Source of the DNA: Sphingobacteriaceae bacterium
Lineage (GTDB): Bacteria; Bacteroidota; Bacteroidia; Sphingobacteriales; Sphingobacteriaceae
Length of the DNA: 64,000 bases
NCBI GenBank assembly: GCA_014380615.1
Contig: JACMJM010000051.1
Location: 1 to 64,000 of the forward strand
Reading direction: 5' to 3'
Each line of letters opens with the position of its first letter. Within the stretch, counting starts at the first letter, position 1. The notes under the pieces were generated by a model, which was given only the letters and a program-made list of their open reading frames with translations, was not told the origin of the DNA and searched no databases. Positions 1 to 8,673 of the stretch are shown in pieces. Both the position numbers and the translations under genes were made by a program.

Positions 1-652
1 AATCAACTAAACCACCTTCGGTAACAGCCGCAAATAGTCCGCCGGGCAATTCGGCTACTAAAGGCGGCCCCACAGGATCACCGACCTTAAATTGCTCAAT
101 TCCCTTTTTGCCGTATGTACCTTCGTAATATCTGGTGTTTGGTTGCGACCATACCATACTTCCCGAAGGAAAACTAAAAGCTGTATTATCGTTATTTATG
201 ACAGCATCAGCGGAGTTTTTAATCACATACCGAAAAGCAACACCGTCATTAAAAACCCGTGCTTCAAGAATGAATGTACCAATGGAAGAAGAAATACCAA
301 TCCGGGCACCGTTACACTTGTTCGTTGCCCGGCTATGAATTCCGCGGTAAGAATAAGTTTCGTTCAGCTTATATTTCACTGATTCTGTTATTGCCGACTT
401 TGTGCCAAAAGATTTCCCGTTAATTACCAGGCCCAAACGTGATGGTTCTATCACTGTAGTTCCTTTATGTTTTATAGCGAATGCTAAGTCTCCATCAGGG
501 CTTATAACCGACAATGTAATTGAACCATCGGGACTGATTAATGATTGATGATTTGAAGAACTTTTCGACTGGCCATAACAAACTTCAAAAGCTAAAGAGA
601 GGCAAACAGCGACAAGAATAAATGATTTAGGTTTAATAAAGTTAAAATTCAT
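1..652 (-). CDS. GH97 family glycoside hydrolase, N-terminal part (cut by window edge)
   Basis: Only the first 217 codons are inside the window; the frame is open to base 1. The start is the ATG at 652-650, followed by a hydrophobic signal peptide ending near a cleavage site after CYGQ (about residue 28). The segment that follows (SPDGSITLSVISPDGDLAF, then EPSRLGLVING, later NDGVAFRYVI and YYEGTYGKKG) has the order and spacing of the GH97 N-terminal beta-sandwich. GH97 enzymes are periplasmic retaining or inverting exo-alpha-glucosidases or alpha-galactosidases; the catalytic barrel that would tell which lies outside the window. The gene lies 264 bp downstream of the GH43 gene in the same direction. 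The family call is fairly sure; the substrate is unknown. Confidence 0.8.
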   Translation of the reverse strand, partial: MNFNFIKPKSFILVAVCLSLAFEVCYGQSKSSSNHQSLISPDGSITLSVISPDGDLAFAIKHKGTTVIEPSRLGLVINGKSFGTKSAITESVKYKLNETYSYRGIHSRATNKCNGARIGISSSIGTFILEARVFNDGVAFRYVIKNSADAVINNDNTAFSFPSGSMVWSQPNTRYYEGTYGKKGIEQFKVGDPVGPPLVAELPGGLFAAVTEGGLVD

Positions 653-916
653 ACTCTAAGTGTAAGTTTTAATTAATACAAGCTGTGTATTTGAAATCCA
701 TTTCAGATAATCAGCTTAAAAGATTTTTAATTTAATTCTGCAAGTCCATCATTTGGCTTCGGGTGTAAAGTTGTACAAGCAATTCGGACCTCAAAGACAG
801 TGTTTACAAAAGGTACAATTAAGCGTTTTACATGCGCCGAGTTTGGCAAATACAGTACAACATAATTATGTAGAAGCTGCGCTAACTTCGTCAGCAACCA
901 TTGTGCTGATGGCTTC

Positions 917-2608
917 TTACTCATTTTCAATTCTGAACCAATCAATATCAGCATAGCCTCCGGTTCTAACATCCGACTTGCTTGTTGCGAATAAACCAAG
1001 CTTTGCCCCTATCCATTTATCCGGTTTTGCAATAAAGTCAAGGCCGATTGGCCTGTAATTTTCCCCGTCTTCGCTAAATGAGAATTTACAAGTTGCATCA
1101 GGAGATCTGACACTAACACGTAAATAAGCCTCCTTTCCTTTAAGGGGAACCTCTTTCACGATTGTTTCGGAAGTCCCGTTAAGTGCCTGAAGACAAACAA
1201 CCTGAGAAACAACGTATCCCTTTTCAGTTTTGGAAATGGCTAGATATGAGTAATCGTTCCCCATAATTAACAATCCAGCCTTTTTTGTTTGCCAAACATC
1301 CCATTCAATATTCAATTCAACTTTGGTTGTAGCGATAAAATCAGGGGCGGGAAATTTTTGAAGTAAAAGATTAGGAACCGGCCATAAATTAACAGCACCT
1401 GGTGGTTGCGGAAAAGCAAATAAGCGAATATATCCGGCATCCTTCAGTAAAGAGCTCCAGGTTACTTTTGGATTAGCATGCCATTGCCACTGTAAGCCCA
1501 AAGTGTCAGAATTAAACTCGTCAGTTTCCAAGGGTGTATTCGCTGCGTAGGTTTTCCCGACGTTTGGTTTTTTGTAATTTATTACCGGCTCTCCTTTACC
1601 ATCACCATCCTTATCTACCCCCATAACAGGCCAATCGTTTAACCAGTTTACAGGTTGCAGGTGAAGTATTCTACCATATACTCCTCTATCCTGAAAATGA
1701 AGGAACCATGATTCGCCTGTTTTAGTATCAACCAACGACCCTTGATGCGGACCATTAATGGCGGTATTTCCCTGCTCTAAAACAATTTTTTCTTCATAGG
1801 GCCCATATATGTTTCGCGACCGCAATACTAGTTGCCAGCCAGTAGCAACACCTCCAGCCGGAGCAAAAACATAATAGAACCCATTTCTTTTGTAAATCTT
1901 CGGACCTTCCACTGTGTGATGCGCATCATGTCCGCTGAATATGTTTTTACCATCGTCAATAACTAAATTGCCCTCCGGATTCATCCTATAAAGGGTAAGC
2001 AGGCTATTCACACCTGCCCGGCTGGCCGCCCAGGCAACTCCCAGGTAAGCTTTACCGTCCTCATCCCAATAGGGACTTGGATCGATGATACCTTTTCCTG
2101 GCAGAACCAAAACCGGCTTGCTCCATTCGGTGGCCGGATCTTTGGTTTTTATCATATAGATTCCATAATCCGGATCGGGATAATATATATAGAATTCCCC
2201 TTTGTGGAATCGTATGGAGGGAGCCCAAACACCCTTACCATGCTGGGGTATATCAAAAACATCTGCCGGTATTTGCTTTTTTAAAGCATGGTTAATTATT
2301 TTCCAATTTACCAGATCCTTTGAATGTAAAATGGGCAGGCCGGGAGTACAATTAAAGCTGGATGATACCAGATAATAATCGTCACCTACCCGCACCGCAT
2401 CGGGATCAGAATAGTCGGCAAAAAGAACCGGATTCTTGAAAGTTCCGTCACCATTATCAGCAACCCAAACCTTTGATACATAATGCCTGGAATTTGCTAA
2501 AAAAGACGACTTTACGTGCATCCTTTCAGAACATGAAAAAGAAACGCCCCAAAGCATTAACAAAAAAACGCTATTTCTTATAACTTGTATCTTTATCATT
2601 CGTATCAT
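917..2608 (-). CDS. GH43 family lipoprotein (beta-xylosidase / alpha-L-arabinofuranosidase type)
   Basis: 563 residues. The signal peptide ends in a lipobox (GVSFSC, Cys26), so this is probably a lipid-anchored exo-enzyme; Met4 is an alternative start. A five-bladed GH43 propeller covers about residues 50-340. The expected catalytic trio is visible: base Asp68 in YSDPDAVRVG, pKa-modulating Asp176 in GIIDPSPYWDEDG, and acid Glu234 in TVEGPKIY. Residues 365-563 form the beta-xylosidase C-terminal concanavalin-like module (EFNSDTLGLQWQWHANP at its start). Members cleave terminal beta-xylose or alpha-arabinofuranose. The gene is the first after the big SusCD operon, separated from it by a hairpin and about 440 bp. 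It is related to, but clearly different from, the GH43 at 62065-63642. Exact sugar specificity is not readable. Confidence 0.88.
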   Translation of the reverse strand: MIRMIKIQVIRNSVFLLMLWGVSFSCSERMHVKSSFLANSRHYVSKVWVADNGDGTFKNPVLFADYSDPDAVRVGDDYYLVSSSFNCTPGLPILHSKDLVNWKIINHALKKQIPADVFDIPQHGKGVWAPSIRFHKGEFYIYYPDPDYGIYMIKTKDPATEWSKPVLVLPGKGIIDPSPYWDEDGKAYLGVAWAASRAGVNSLLTLYRMNPEGNLVIDDGKNIFSGHDAHHTVEGPKIYKRNGFYYVFAPAGGVATGWQLVLRSRNIYGPYEEKIVLEQGNTAINGPHQGSLVDTKTGESWFLHFQDRGVYGRILHLQPVNWLNDWPVMGVDKDGDGKGEPVINYKKPNVGKTYAANTPLETDEFNSDTLGLQWQWHANPKVTWSSLLKDAGYIRLFAFPQPPGAVNLWPVPNLLLQKFPAPDFIATTKVELNIEWDVWQTKKAGLLIMGNDYSYLAISKTEKGYVVSQVVCLQALNGTSETIVKEVPLKGKEAYLRVSVRSPDATCKFSFSEDGENYRPIGLDFIAKPDKWIGAKLGLFATSKSDVRTGGYADIDWFRIENE

Positions 2609-2741
2609 AAAATCTTACTCAATACCGGGCTATTCCCTCATGGTGATTCGGGTATCTTAAAGAGCCGGTTAAACTTAGTAGGCCCCAGTTATCATATGGC
2701 AAGGCTGGCGTATGCCGCCAATTTCGATTTATAGCCATACA

Positions 2742-2870
2742 TTACTCTACCTTATACCTATACACCGCCCTGCCTAAACTCCCATCGGGGGTTAATCTCC
2801 CTAACTGTTACCATGTAATCAACTCTCTTTATTTCCAAAAATCCTGAGGTGACTAAACATATTGTTAAAA
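2742..2870 (-). pseudogene. Possible degraded C-terminal coding remnant
   Basis: On the minus strand two adjoining frames look protein-like but are not joined. One reads GFLEIKRVDYMVTVR (about 2870-2800). The next frame then gives LGRLTPDGSLGRAVYRYKVE followed by a stop at 2742-2744. Together they resemble the tail of a degraded protein with one frameshift. No family was recognised, and both pieces are short enough to be chance. Confidence 0.2.
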
Positions 2871-2999
2871 CAGCAGCTTAATCCTTAAAATCGACATTTA
2901 TCCGCCTCTGAATAACACCTAGGTTTTAAATCGAGGGGATTGACGGACTGTTTTCTGAGATAATGAGATCTTTGTGTGACAAGAAGCTACAAATAATTT

Positions 3000-3036
3000 C
3001 AAGCAATCGCTTTACCCGAAGTAAAGCGATTGCTTG
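3000..3036 (-). terminator. Strong hairpin at the end of the SusCD operon
   Basis: A perfect 16-bp stem (arms 3000-3015 and 3021-3036, CAAGCAATCGCTTTAC and its complement) closes a 5-base loop CCGAA. It begins 15 bases after the stop codon of the last operon gene. No long U tract follows on the minus strand, so it may act as a terminator or as a 3'-end stabilising hairpin. Confidence 0.7.
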
Positions 3037-3050
3037 TTAATAGTTTAGGA

Positions 3051-4529
3051 CTATGGGATAATCTGCCACAATTTCACATCCTGTATATTTACTGACTGGG
3101 TGCCCGTAAACTTGGCAACAAACCCAAGCGATAGGGTTGTAGTAGAATTTAGTGTAAACGTTACAGTTTTTACACCTGTACTATTAAGTAATACCGAACC
3201 TAAGGTACCTGCAACAGCTGTAGCATCAGGTATAATATTTCCGGTACTTACTACCACATAAGCGGGCTGGCTTGTAGTAACACCACTAGATGAACGTACA
3301 TTAGCCTCCAGCCGATATTTTCCGGCCGGAAGGGTAATGGTTTGATATATTTTTCCGTTATTAATTTGATTGGATGCTGTAGATTCCATTGCAATGTTTG
3401 TAGAATTGGTAGCGTCAAAGCTTCCAAAACCTCCTGTGCGGTTGTTGGCAGCAGCGTTTGTTGTCCACTCTGCTAACTTGCCCCAACGGGCGACAGCAGG
3501 AAGAGTAACAGTTTCCATACTTGAGGCTACAAACGGACGTGTATAATTCTTTAAATAGACGCTAGTCCAGTCTTTCTCTACTAATTTACTAGATTTAAAT
3601 ACAACGATCACCGTCCGCTTGCTTTCATCTAACATATACCGAGATGTTCCGCTTAATTTCACTGCGACAGCAATATCTTTTGGATAGTATTGCTGTAAGG
3701 TATAAATACTAGCTTTTAGTTCTACAGTTTGAGTGTTGGTTGTTCCGTTAAAAGTTACAGTACCAGGGAAATAAAAACCTTCAGACACTGCAACAGTATT
3801 TGTAAGCGCATTATTTGCTATTAATTGCCTAATTGTATCCTGATTAGACGCCAGTGTAACAGTATGTGATAATTCTGGTCGCCCTGTAAGTGAAAGTCCA
3901 AGGGTATAAATTACATCGTTATTATCCTTTGCAAAGTTTACACCTGTAGGCACTACTACGGTTGTACCACCTTGGGTGAAAGATGTTTTATGAACATCTA
4001 TGGCTGCCATCAACTCAGTAGTTTTAATTATAACAATGAGCGATTTACCCCCGGCATTTACTGTATTACCCTTATTGGCAGTGGTTAATTTTACCGCTAA
4101 TGCCAAATCTTTTCCAAAGTACCGTTCTACAGCACTTAAGCTAACAACCAAATTAACTGATGCATCCGTAGCTCCAAATACAAATTCAGCAGAACCAGGA
4201 AGCGAAAATGTATTCGTAGGCAAAGCAACTGTATTAGCCAGTGTACCTGCAGTGATTAAATTGTTTATGGTGTCGGCATCTGTAGAAATCCCAACAGAAA
4301 ACACACTTGGTGCCGGGCCATTGAGTTCTAATTTGATTGGTAGTGTGATGGTTTCTAATGTCTTTATATGATTACCGGCGGCCGGCAATGTAACCATCCC
4401 TCCTGTACTTTTTATTGATACGGCAACCTTAGGAAGATCCGCCTGTTGAAAACTCTCTAACTCATTACAGGATGTACCGCACATTAATGCAATGCCTGAG
4501 ATTAATACTAATTTTAAGTTCATCTTCAT
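3051..4529 (-). CDS. Surface glycan-binding lipoprotein with two DUF1735 (BT_3987-like) domains
   Basis: 492 residues with a lipoprotein signal (ALMCGTSC, Cys21). Two related domains follow in tandem, about residues 45-170 and 190-315. Each carries the DUF1735 pattern: a start like ETITLPIKLELNGP / VIYTLGLSLTGRPELS, a middle FSLPGSAEFVFGATDASVNL / FYFPGTVTFNGTTNTQTVEL, then YFGKDLALAVKLT / YYPKDIAVAVKLS. The C-terminal 170 residues form a beta-sandwich with DUF5013-like character (WGKLAEWTTNAA, KIYQTITLPAGKYRLEANV, IQDVKLW at the end), probably carbohydrate-binding. DUF1735 proteins accompany SusD in many Bacteroidota loci as surface glycan-binding proteins. This is the last gene of the ten-gene operon, 19 bp after the preceding stop. 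The binding role is inferred from family and context. Confidence 0.85.
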   Translation of the reverse strand: MKMNLKLVLISGIALMCGTSCNELESFQQADLPKVAVSIKSTGGMVTLPAAGNHIKTLETITLPIKLELNGPAPSVFSVGISTDADTINNLITAGTLANTVALPTNTFSLPGSAEFVFGATDASVNLVVSLSAVERYFGKDLALAVKLTTANKGNTVNAGGKSLIVIIKTTELMAAIDVHKTSFTQGGTTVVVPTGVNFAKDNNDVIYTLGLSLTGRPELSHTVTLASNQDTIRQLIANNALTNTVAVSEGFYFPGTVTFNGTTNTQTVELKASIYTLQQYYPKDIAVAVKLSGTSRYMLDESKRTVIVVFKSSKLVEKDWTSVYLKNYTRPFVASSMETVTLPAVARWGKLAEWTTNAAANNRTGGFGSFDATNSTNIAMESTASNQINNGKIYQTITLPAGKYRLEANVRSSSGVTTSQPAYVVVSTGNIIPDATAVAGTLGSVLLNSTGVKTVTFTLNSTTTLSLGFVAKFTGTQSVNIQDVKLWQIIP

Positions 4530-4548
4530 ATTCTTTACTTCAATACCT

Positions 4549-6339
4549 CTACTTATTTAGCCATACCTTACCATCAAGTCCCCAGCTCTCGTTAGGAGGA
4601 ATAGTAAGCCAGCTGAATATTTGTCTTGGCAGATCGATTGTACGCGGCACCAGGTTAGCAAGGTTACCCGCAGGTGGTGGACAAATAATATCATTGAACG
4701 TATTCCATTGCAAAGAAGGAATCGAGTTCGGGGTACCATCACCAGGGCCAAGTTTTACTGTAAAGTGATTCCCTGCCGGTCCCTCATCTGTGATTGTGGT
4801 TCCGCTACCATCTTTCCCAGGCCAATAACTTAAAAGAGAAAGTCTGTATGGATGATTAGAAGACACTGCAATATCGCAGGAGAATTGCTTAATAACAGCA
4901 TCTGTCAGTGCGGCCTTCCAAAATTTAATATCCGCCATATAAAAATCAGGTAAATTGGTATTATCTCTTTCGCGAGTACCAATAGTTAATGATTCCGACG
5001 GATCATCCAGCGTTCCGAAGCTTGCAGGAATCTCCGTTTCAGCATTCACATAATTACCATCCACGTACGCACGCATGTAACGTTTAAAGTTTTTATTCAC
5101 AATCACAAAGGCGAAACTGTGCCAATTGCCATCAGTTATATTTGGAGTATTAACAAATAAATGGTTAACACCAGGTTTACCAATTAGGAATCTAACTGCT
5201 CCGCCTTCCATTGAACAAGCCCAACCTACGCTGGACTGAGGGGTTTTAGATGCTTTTCTTCCGAAAAAAATCGGCCATGTATAGCTATAATTCGGGGCTG
5301 AGGTGGTGCCTCTGTTAGTGCGCTTCATTTTAAACTCAATGGTACGCTGTGCTGTATCACCCAGATTATAATGGTCACTATTCGCTGCTGTAGCAATAAC
5401 AGAAACGGGAGAGGGCTGCACACCGTTTGCAAGCGAGCCCTTGGTAGAATAAAAGCGTAAAAAATTACCGGCAAAACTGTTTCCGGTAAATGGTTTTTCA
5501 ACTAACCTGGAAACATATTCCGCATTATGAATGATAGTGAATGTATTGGTAAGTGGATTGCTAAAAATGGTATTATCATTTTGATTAGGTGGGATAACCG
5601 CAGCTCCTCCATGGTTCGAAGTGATTACAACTAACCAATTTTCTTTAAAGTATGTTGGTCGAGCCTTGAGAGTCGTCATGATCTGCCCCAAGTATTGATC
5701 AAATTGCTGAATTGCCGCCAAGTACTGGGGAAAAGAATTATCATAGCCATATTGTGCCCCGGCTGCATCTATGTCGTTAAACTGGCCTATTACCACTGTT
5801 GCTTCAGCTTTATTAAGCTCAGTATTGATCGCTGTTACTACACCAGCGTCAGTATTTAGGGTTTCGCCAAGGTCAATACCATCAGAAAAATTATCCTTAA
5901 AAGCGGAAGAACTTGCGAACAGGGCTACACGTGTAGAAGGTGAAACTTCCTTTATTCGTGTAACTAAGGCAGGATATTGCACAAAGTCCTTTCCGGCAAA
6001 TGAGTTGTTGATTACCTTGTGCTTTGCTTTAGTTACCCCAGTCAGCAAATCTGCCCATCCTGTACCATCATTACCCAGATCATCACCAATAGAACTCCAT
6101 GAGTAAGTGGAATTTTCAGTTAGCACCTTGATATTGGGTGTGTTCGCATCACGGACAGACCAACCCCTTGCACCATCTACGATAAGATACAATACCTTGG
6201 GGGTCTTAGGAACAATAGCTGATGAATCGTTAAACTTACTTGCGAGTTGGCGTTCAAATTCCTTATTACATGAGGCTAGAATGGTTAGAGCAAAGATGCT
6301 TAACAAGCATATATTTTTTAGTATATTTTTCATTTCCAT
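4549..6339 (-). CDS. Alkaline-phosphatase-fold lipoprotein with LamG-like C-terminus (DUF4983 type), metal site degenerate
   Basis: 596 residues, lipoprotein signal with Cys24 (TILASC). Residues 45-310 follow the alkaline phosphatase / nucleotide pyrophosphatase fold: LIVDGARG (Asp55), TPNIKVLTENSTYSW, ADLLTGV, a helix-rich middle, then VVITSNHGG. The metal-site motifs are altered. The usual DxxGH is DAAGA at 191-195 (His lost), the usual SDHG is SNHG at 241-244 (Asp to Asn), and no nucleophile Thr/Ser stands at the normal distance before LLTG. Residues 325-590 are a LamG-type concanavalin domain (TIEFKMKRT, GNWHSFAFVI, LTIGTRERDN, YMADIKFWKAAL), like DUF4983. The start is one base from the preceding stop, so the two genes are translationally linked. 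The likely role is glycan binding or scaffolding at the surface; loss of activity is an inference. Confidence 0.82.
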   Translation of the reverse strand: MEMKNILKNICLLSIFALTILASCNKEFERQLASKFNDSSAIVPKTPKVLYLIVDGARGWSVRDANTPNIKVLTENSTYSWSSIGDDLGNDGTGWADLLTGVTKAKHKVINNSFAGKDFVQYPALVTRIKEVSPSTRVALFASSSAFKDNFSDGIDLGETLNTDAGVVTAINTELNKAEATVVIGQFNDIDAAGAQYGYDNSFPQYLAAIQQFDQYLGQIMTTLKARPTYFKENWLVVITSNHGGAAVIPPNQNDNTIFSNPLTNTFTIIHNAEYVSRLVEKPFTGNSFAGNFLRFYSTKGSLANGVQPSPVSVIATAANSDHYNLGDTAQRTIEFKMKRTNRGTTSAPNYSYTWPIFFGRKASKTPQSSVGWACSMEGGAVRFLIGKPGVNHLFVNTPNITDGNWHSFAFVIVNKNFKRYMRAYVDGNYVNAETEIPASFGTLDDPSESLTIGTRERDNTNLPDFYMADIKFWKAALTDAVIKQFSCDIAVSSNHPYRLSLLSYWPGKDGSGTTITDEGPAGNHFTVKLGPGDGTPNSIPSLQWNTFNDIICPPPAGNLANLVPRTIDLPRQIFSWLTIPPNESWGLDGKVWLNK

Positions 6340-7926
6340 TTAGTTTAATGGTTCTAAAACAAGTCTGGTAACATGTGAAACCGGCAAGCCATCTATCTGT
6401 GTAAAACTACCTGCAAGCACTACGGTCATTTTGCCCGATGAATTCATTGATTCATATATTTCTTTGATAACCCCTCTAAAGTCACCAATATTATTATACC
6501 CTGGAGCTAAGGAACCTTTATCATCAAGCACCATCAATCCAACCCGTCTTATACCGTTATAAGTGGTAAAGCTTCCGCTTACCAGAATAAGTCCATTTGA
6601 AAGCTGCTTTGCAAAACTAGGCACCCCCTCCGAAGTAAAGCCCTTCGATGTAAACTCATTATCTAATGATCCGTCGGAGTTAAGCATAGCTATACCTTTC
6701 GCAGGCTGCCCATTGTATGTAGTAAAGGTCCCGGTAATGAGAAACTTGCCTGTAGCCGGATTATAGCTAATATTATTAATGGGCTTATTGGCACCCGAAC
6801 CAGATTGAAATGTTGGATCTACTGTTCCGTCAGTGTTCAGTTGTACTATATAGTTAGCCTGAACATTATCGAACTTATTAAATCTGCCAGTGAGTACCAC
6901 CTTCCCGTCGGTGGTTATTACACTTCCAAGTATAGACCCGTTTCCTCCGGATAATCCGGCATTAAGATTAACATCAAAACGATAGGTTTTATCAAGGTTT
7001 CCATCTGTATCCATGCGAATTACCTGAGGGGCGTCTGTCTCCTCCACAAAAGTGCCCAAAACTCCGTAGATAAATTTCAAGTGTTTTGTAAAACCTCCTA
7101 CAGCTATAATTTTGCTGCTCTGCATTAAAATATTTAATATAGTACCATTTGTTCCGCCAGAAAATGTAGACACTATCCGGGTACCAGTAAAGTACGGCAC
7201 CGTTTTAAGTTTCGGTGTTCCGTCAGCATTTAACCTTGTTATAAAGTAATTGCGGTAAGTAACCCCTTTATCTAGAAACCCGGTAAAGCTCCCTGCTACC
7301 AATAAACTTGAACCATCCGCTGCAATACTATTAATAGTATTATCCGCCCCTTCAGATTTGAAGGAAGGATCAGATCCTCCATCTTTTAACGCCTGTACTA
7401 TCCGATTTAGAGGCCTTACGATACCTTTTGAATCGTAATCAGTAAAGCTTCCTACAAATATCATCCTCCCGTCGTTTAAGGGTAGTATATCGCTAATATC
7501 CTTATTCGCACCTCCCGAAGCTACTTTCCAAGCGGCGTCAACACTTATTTTACCAGTTACCTTAAATCGTGGTCCGAAAAACACCTGATTATCTATCGCA
7601 ATTGAAGTCATTCCGCTACTCGCTAGATCAGGAACTTTAACAACCACCTGCTGATCGGTTATATTTGTTACCTCTGCCGGGGTTCCGTTAAACATAAAAA
7701 CAAGTTTGTCTTTATATGGCAACAATCCTTTAACTGCAAACGTAACCAAAGTTCCTCCACTCGCTTGAACAGGACTAGGGGTTACTACCTTACTCATCTC
7801 GACGCCAAGCGGGGCCTTTCCGCCACTGTATGGATTCTCATAGACTTCCTCCCTTTTACAAGCACCAATAAAGGTGATGGCCATTACCAGAAGAAGTGTG
7901 ATTATATAGTTTAGTTTCATCATCAT
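6340..7926 (-). CDS. Lipoprotein with IPT/TIG domain and delta-60-type beta-propeller repeats (DUF5008-like)
   Basis: 528 residues with a lipobox (TFIGAC, Cys23). An IPT/TIG immunoglobulin-like domain spans about 45-125 (VTPSPVQASGGTLVTFAVKG, FNGTPAEVTNITDQQVVVKVP). The rest, about 130-528, is made of repeats with the delta-60 pattern: a strand ending VGSFT/TGTFT/SGSFT, then a line like LNTDGTVDPTF or LNSDGSLDNEF. At least six such units can be counted, enough for a propeller. This domain set matches the DUF5008 proteins found in SusCD operons of Sphingobacteriaceae. Its role is not established; surface glycan binding is the likely guess. The gap to the upstream FAS1 gene is 27 bp, the widest inside the operon. 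Confidence 0.8.
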   Translation of the reverse strand: MMMKLNYIITLLLVMAITFIGACKREEVYENPYSGGKAPLGVEMSKVVTPSPVQASGGTLVTFAVKGLLPYKDKLVFMFNGTPAEVTNITDQQVVVKVPDLASSGMTSIAIDNQVFFGPRFKVTGKISVDAAWKVASGGANKDISDILPLNDGRMIFVGSFTDYDSKGIVRPLNRIVQALKDGGSDPSFKSEGADNTINSIAADGSSLLVAGSFTGFLDKGVTYRNYFITRLNADGTPKLKTVPYFTGTRIVSTFSGGTNGTILNILMQSSKIIAVGGFTKHLKFIYGVLGTFVEETDAPQVIRMDTDGNLDKTYRFDVNLNAGLSGGNGSILGSVITTDGKVVLTGRFNKFDNVQANYIVQLNTDGTVDPTFQSGSGANKPINNISYNPATGKFLITGTFTTYNGQPAKGIAMLNSDGSLDNEFTSKGFTSEGVPSFAKQLSNGLILVSGSFTTYNGIRRVGLMVLDDKGSLAPGYNNIGDFRGVIKEIYESMNSSGKMTVVLAGSFTQIDGLPVSHVTRLVLEPLN

Positions 7927-7953
7927 CTTTGTTTAAAGATTATTTTTGGGATT

Positions 7954-8664
7954 TTATTTGAGGGCCAATACATCCCCAGTAAAATCTGTATTAAATCCGA
8001 AAGTGCTTTTATCCGCAAGCGTATGTACTACACCGTTTATAGGCTTTATATCCGAAGACGAGACATTGATTGTTGTCCAAGTACTAGTTTGACTGGGAGT
8101 GTTCAGATTATTTAAATAGGAAATCACAATATGGCGATAGCCTCCGTATTTTATACCGTTCACATCATCATAAATTACCCCTATATTAAAAATCGTGTTA
8201 TTATATGACAAATAGTTTTGGCCAGGATATACCGCTAAAAGTCTGGTATCCAGCTGTGGGTAGTCGTTCAATTTGTTTGCGCCCTTGAACATGTATCGCA
8301 TAACATATTTGCGCCATATTTCACTATCTATCTCATTCAAATTAAGGATAGTATCTTTACCGGCCTGATACAACGTTTTATTCGCCTCAACTAAAGCACG
8401 TTTAATTGAATTATCCGTAGGAGCAAAAAAGGTCATTTCATCTTTCTCGAAATTCTCCTGTAATCCCGCCAACTTAATTACTGTAGTTAAAGTGTCGAAA
8501 TAAAACGGTTTGGATTCGAGGTACTGAAACATACTCCCCTTAAAATTAGGATCGGAAAGACCGCCATCAACATAATACTGATCCTTCTTACATGCGGTTA
8601 AGAACATGAGCAGCATTGCACTGAATATGCAAACCCTTATAATTTGATTGATATACGTGTTCAT
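7954..8664 (-). CDS. Fasciclin (FAS1) domain lipoprotein
   Basis: 236 residues. The lipobox is FLTAC (Cys25). One FAS1 domain spans about residues 45-215: it opens with FQYLESKPFYFDTLTTVIKL, has the H1-type segment EMTFFAPTDNSIKRAL, and ends with the H2-type segment PINGVVHTLADKSTFGF. FAS1 domains mediate adhesion and are common as single-domain lipoproteins next to SusD in Bacteroidota; their ligand in these loci is not known. It starts 9 bp after SusD ends. The paralogue at 14539-15780 follows the other SusD in the same operon, so the SusC-SusD-FAS1 triplet appears duplicated. Confidence 0.88.
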   Translation of the reverse strand: MNTYINQIIRVCIFSAMLLMFLTACKKDQYYVDGGLSDPNFKGSMFQYLESKPFYFDTLTTVIKLAGLQENFEKDEMTFFAPTDNSIKRALVEANKTLYQAGKDTILNLNEIDSEIWRKYVMRYMFKGANKLNDYPQLDTRLLAVYPGQNYLSYNNTIFNIGVIYDDVNGIKYGGYRHIVISYLNNLNTPSQTSTWTTINVSSSDIKPINGVVHTLADKSTFGFNTDFTGDVLALK

Positions 8665-8673
8665 CTTTTTGGT

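Larger units (their letters stand above)
2609..3050. other. 442-bp gap between the SusCD operon and the GH43 gene
   Basis: No intact gene is visible. The gap holds the hairpin at 3000-3036 at the end of the operon and a possible coding remnant at 2742-2870. No clear TTG/TAnnTTTG promoter or CTAAACCGGTTTAG-type operator was found in front of the GH43 gene at 2608. Confidence 0.6.

Noticed and set aside
727..999. Minus-strand 90-codon frame overlapping the end of the GH43 gene
   Set aside because: It overlaps the GH43 coding end in another frame, has no signal or domain, and no ribosome site; most likely a shadow.
2656..2675. GCCGGTTAAAC-like text as another LacI operator before the 2608 GH43
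   Set aside because: It lacks dyad symmetry and matches the operator on one side only.
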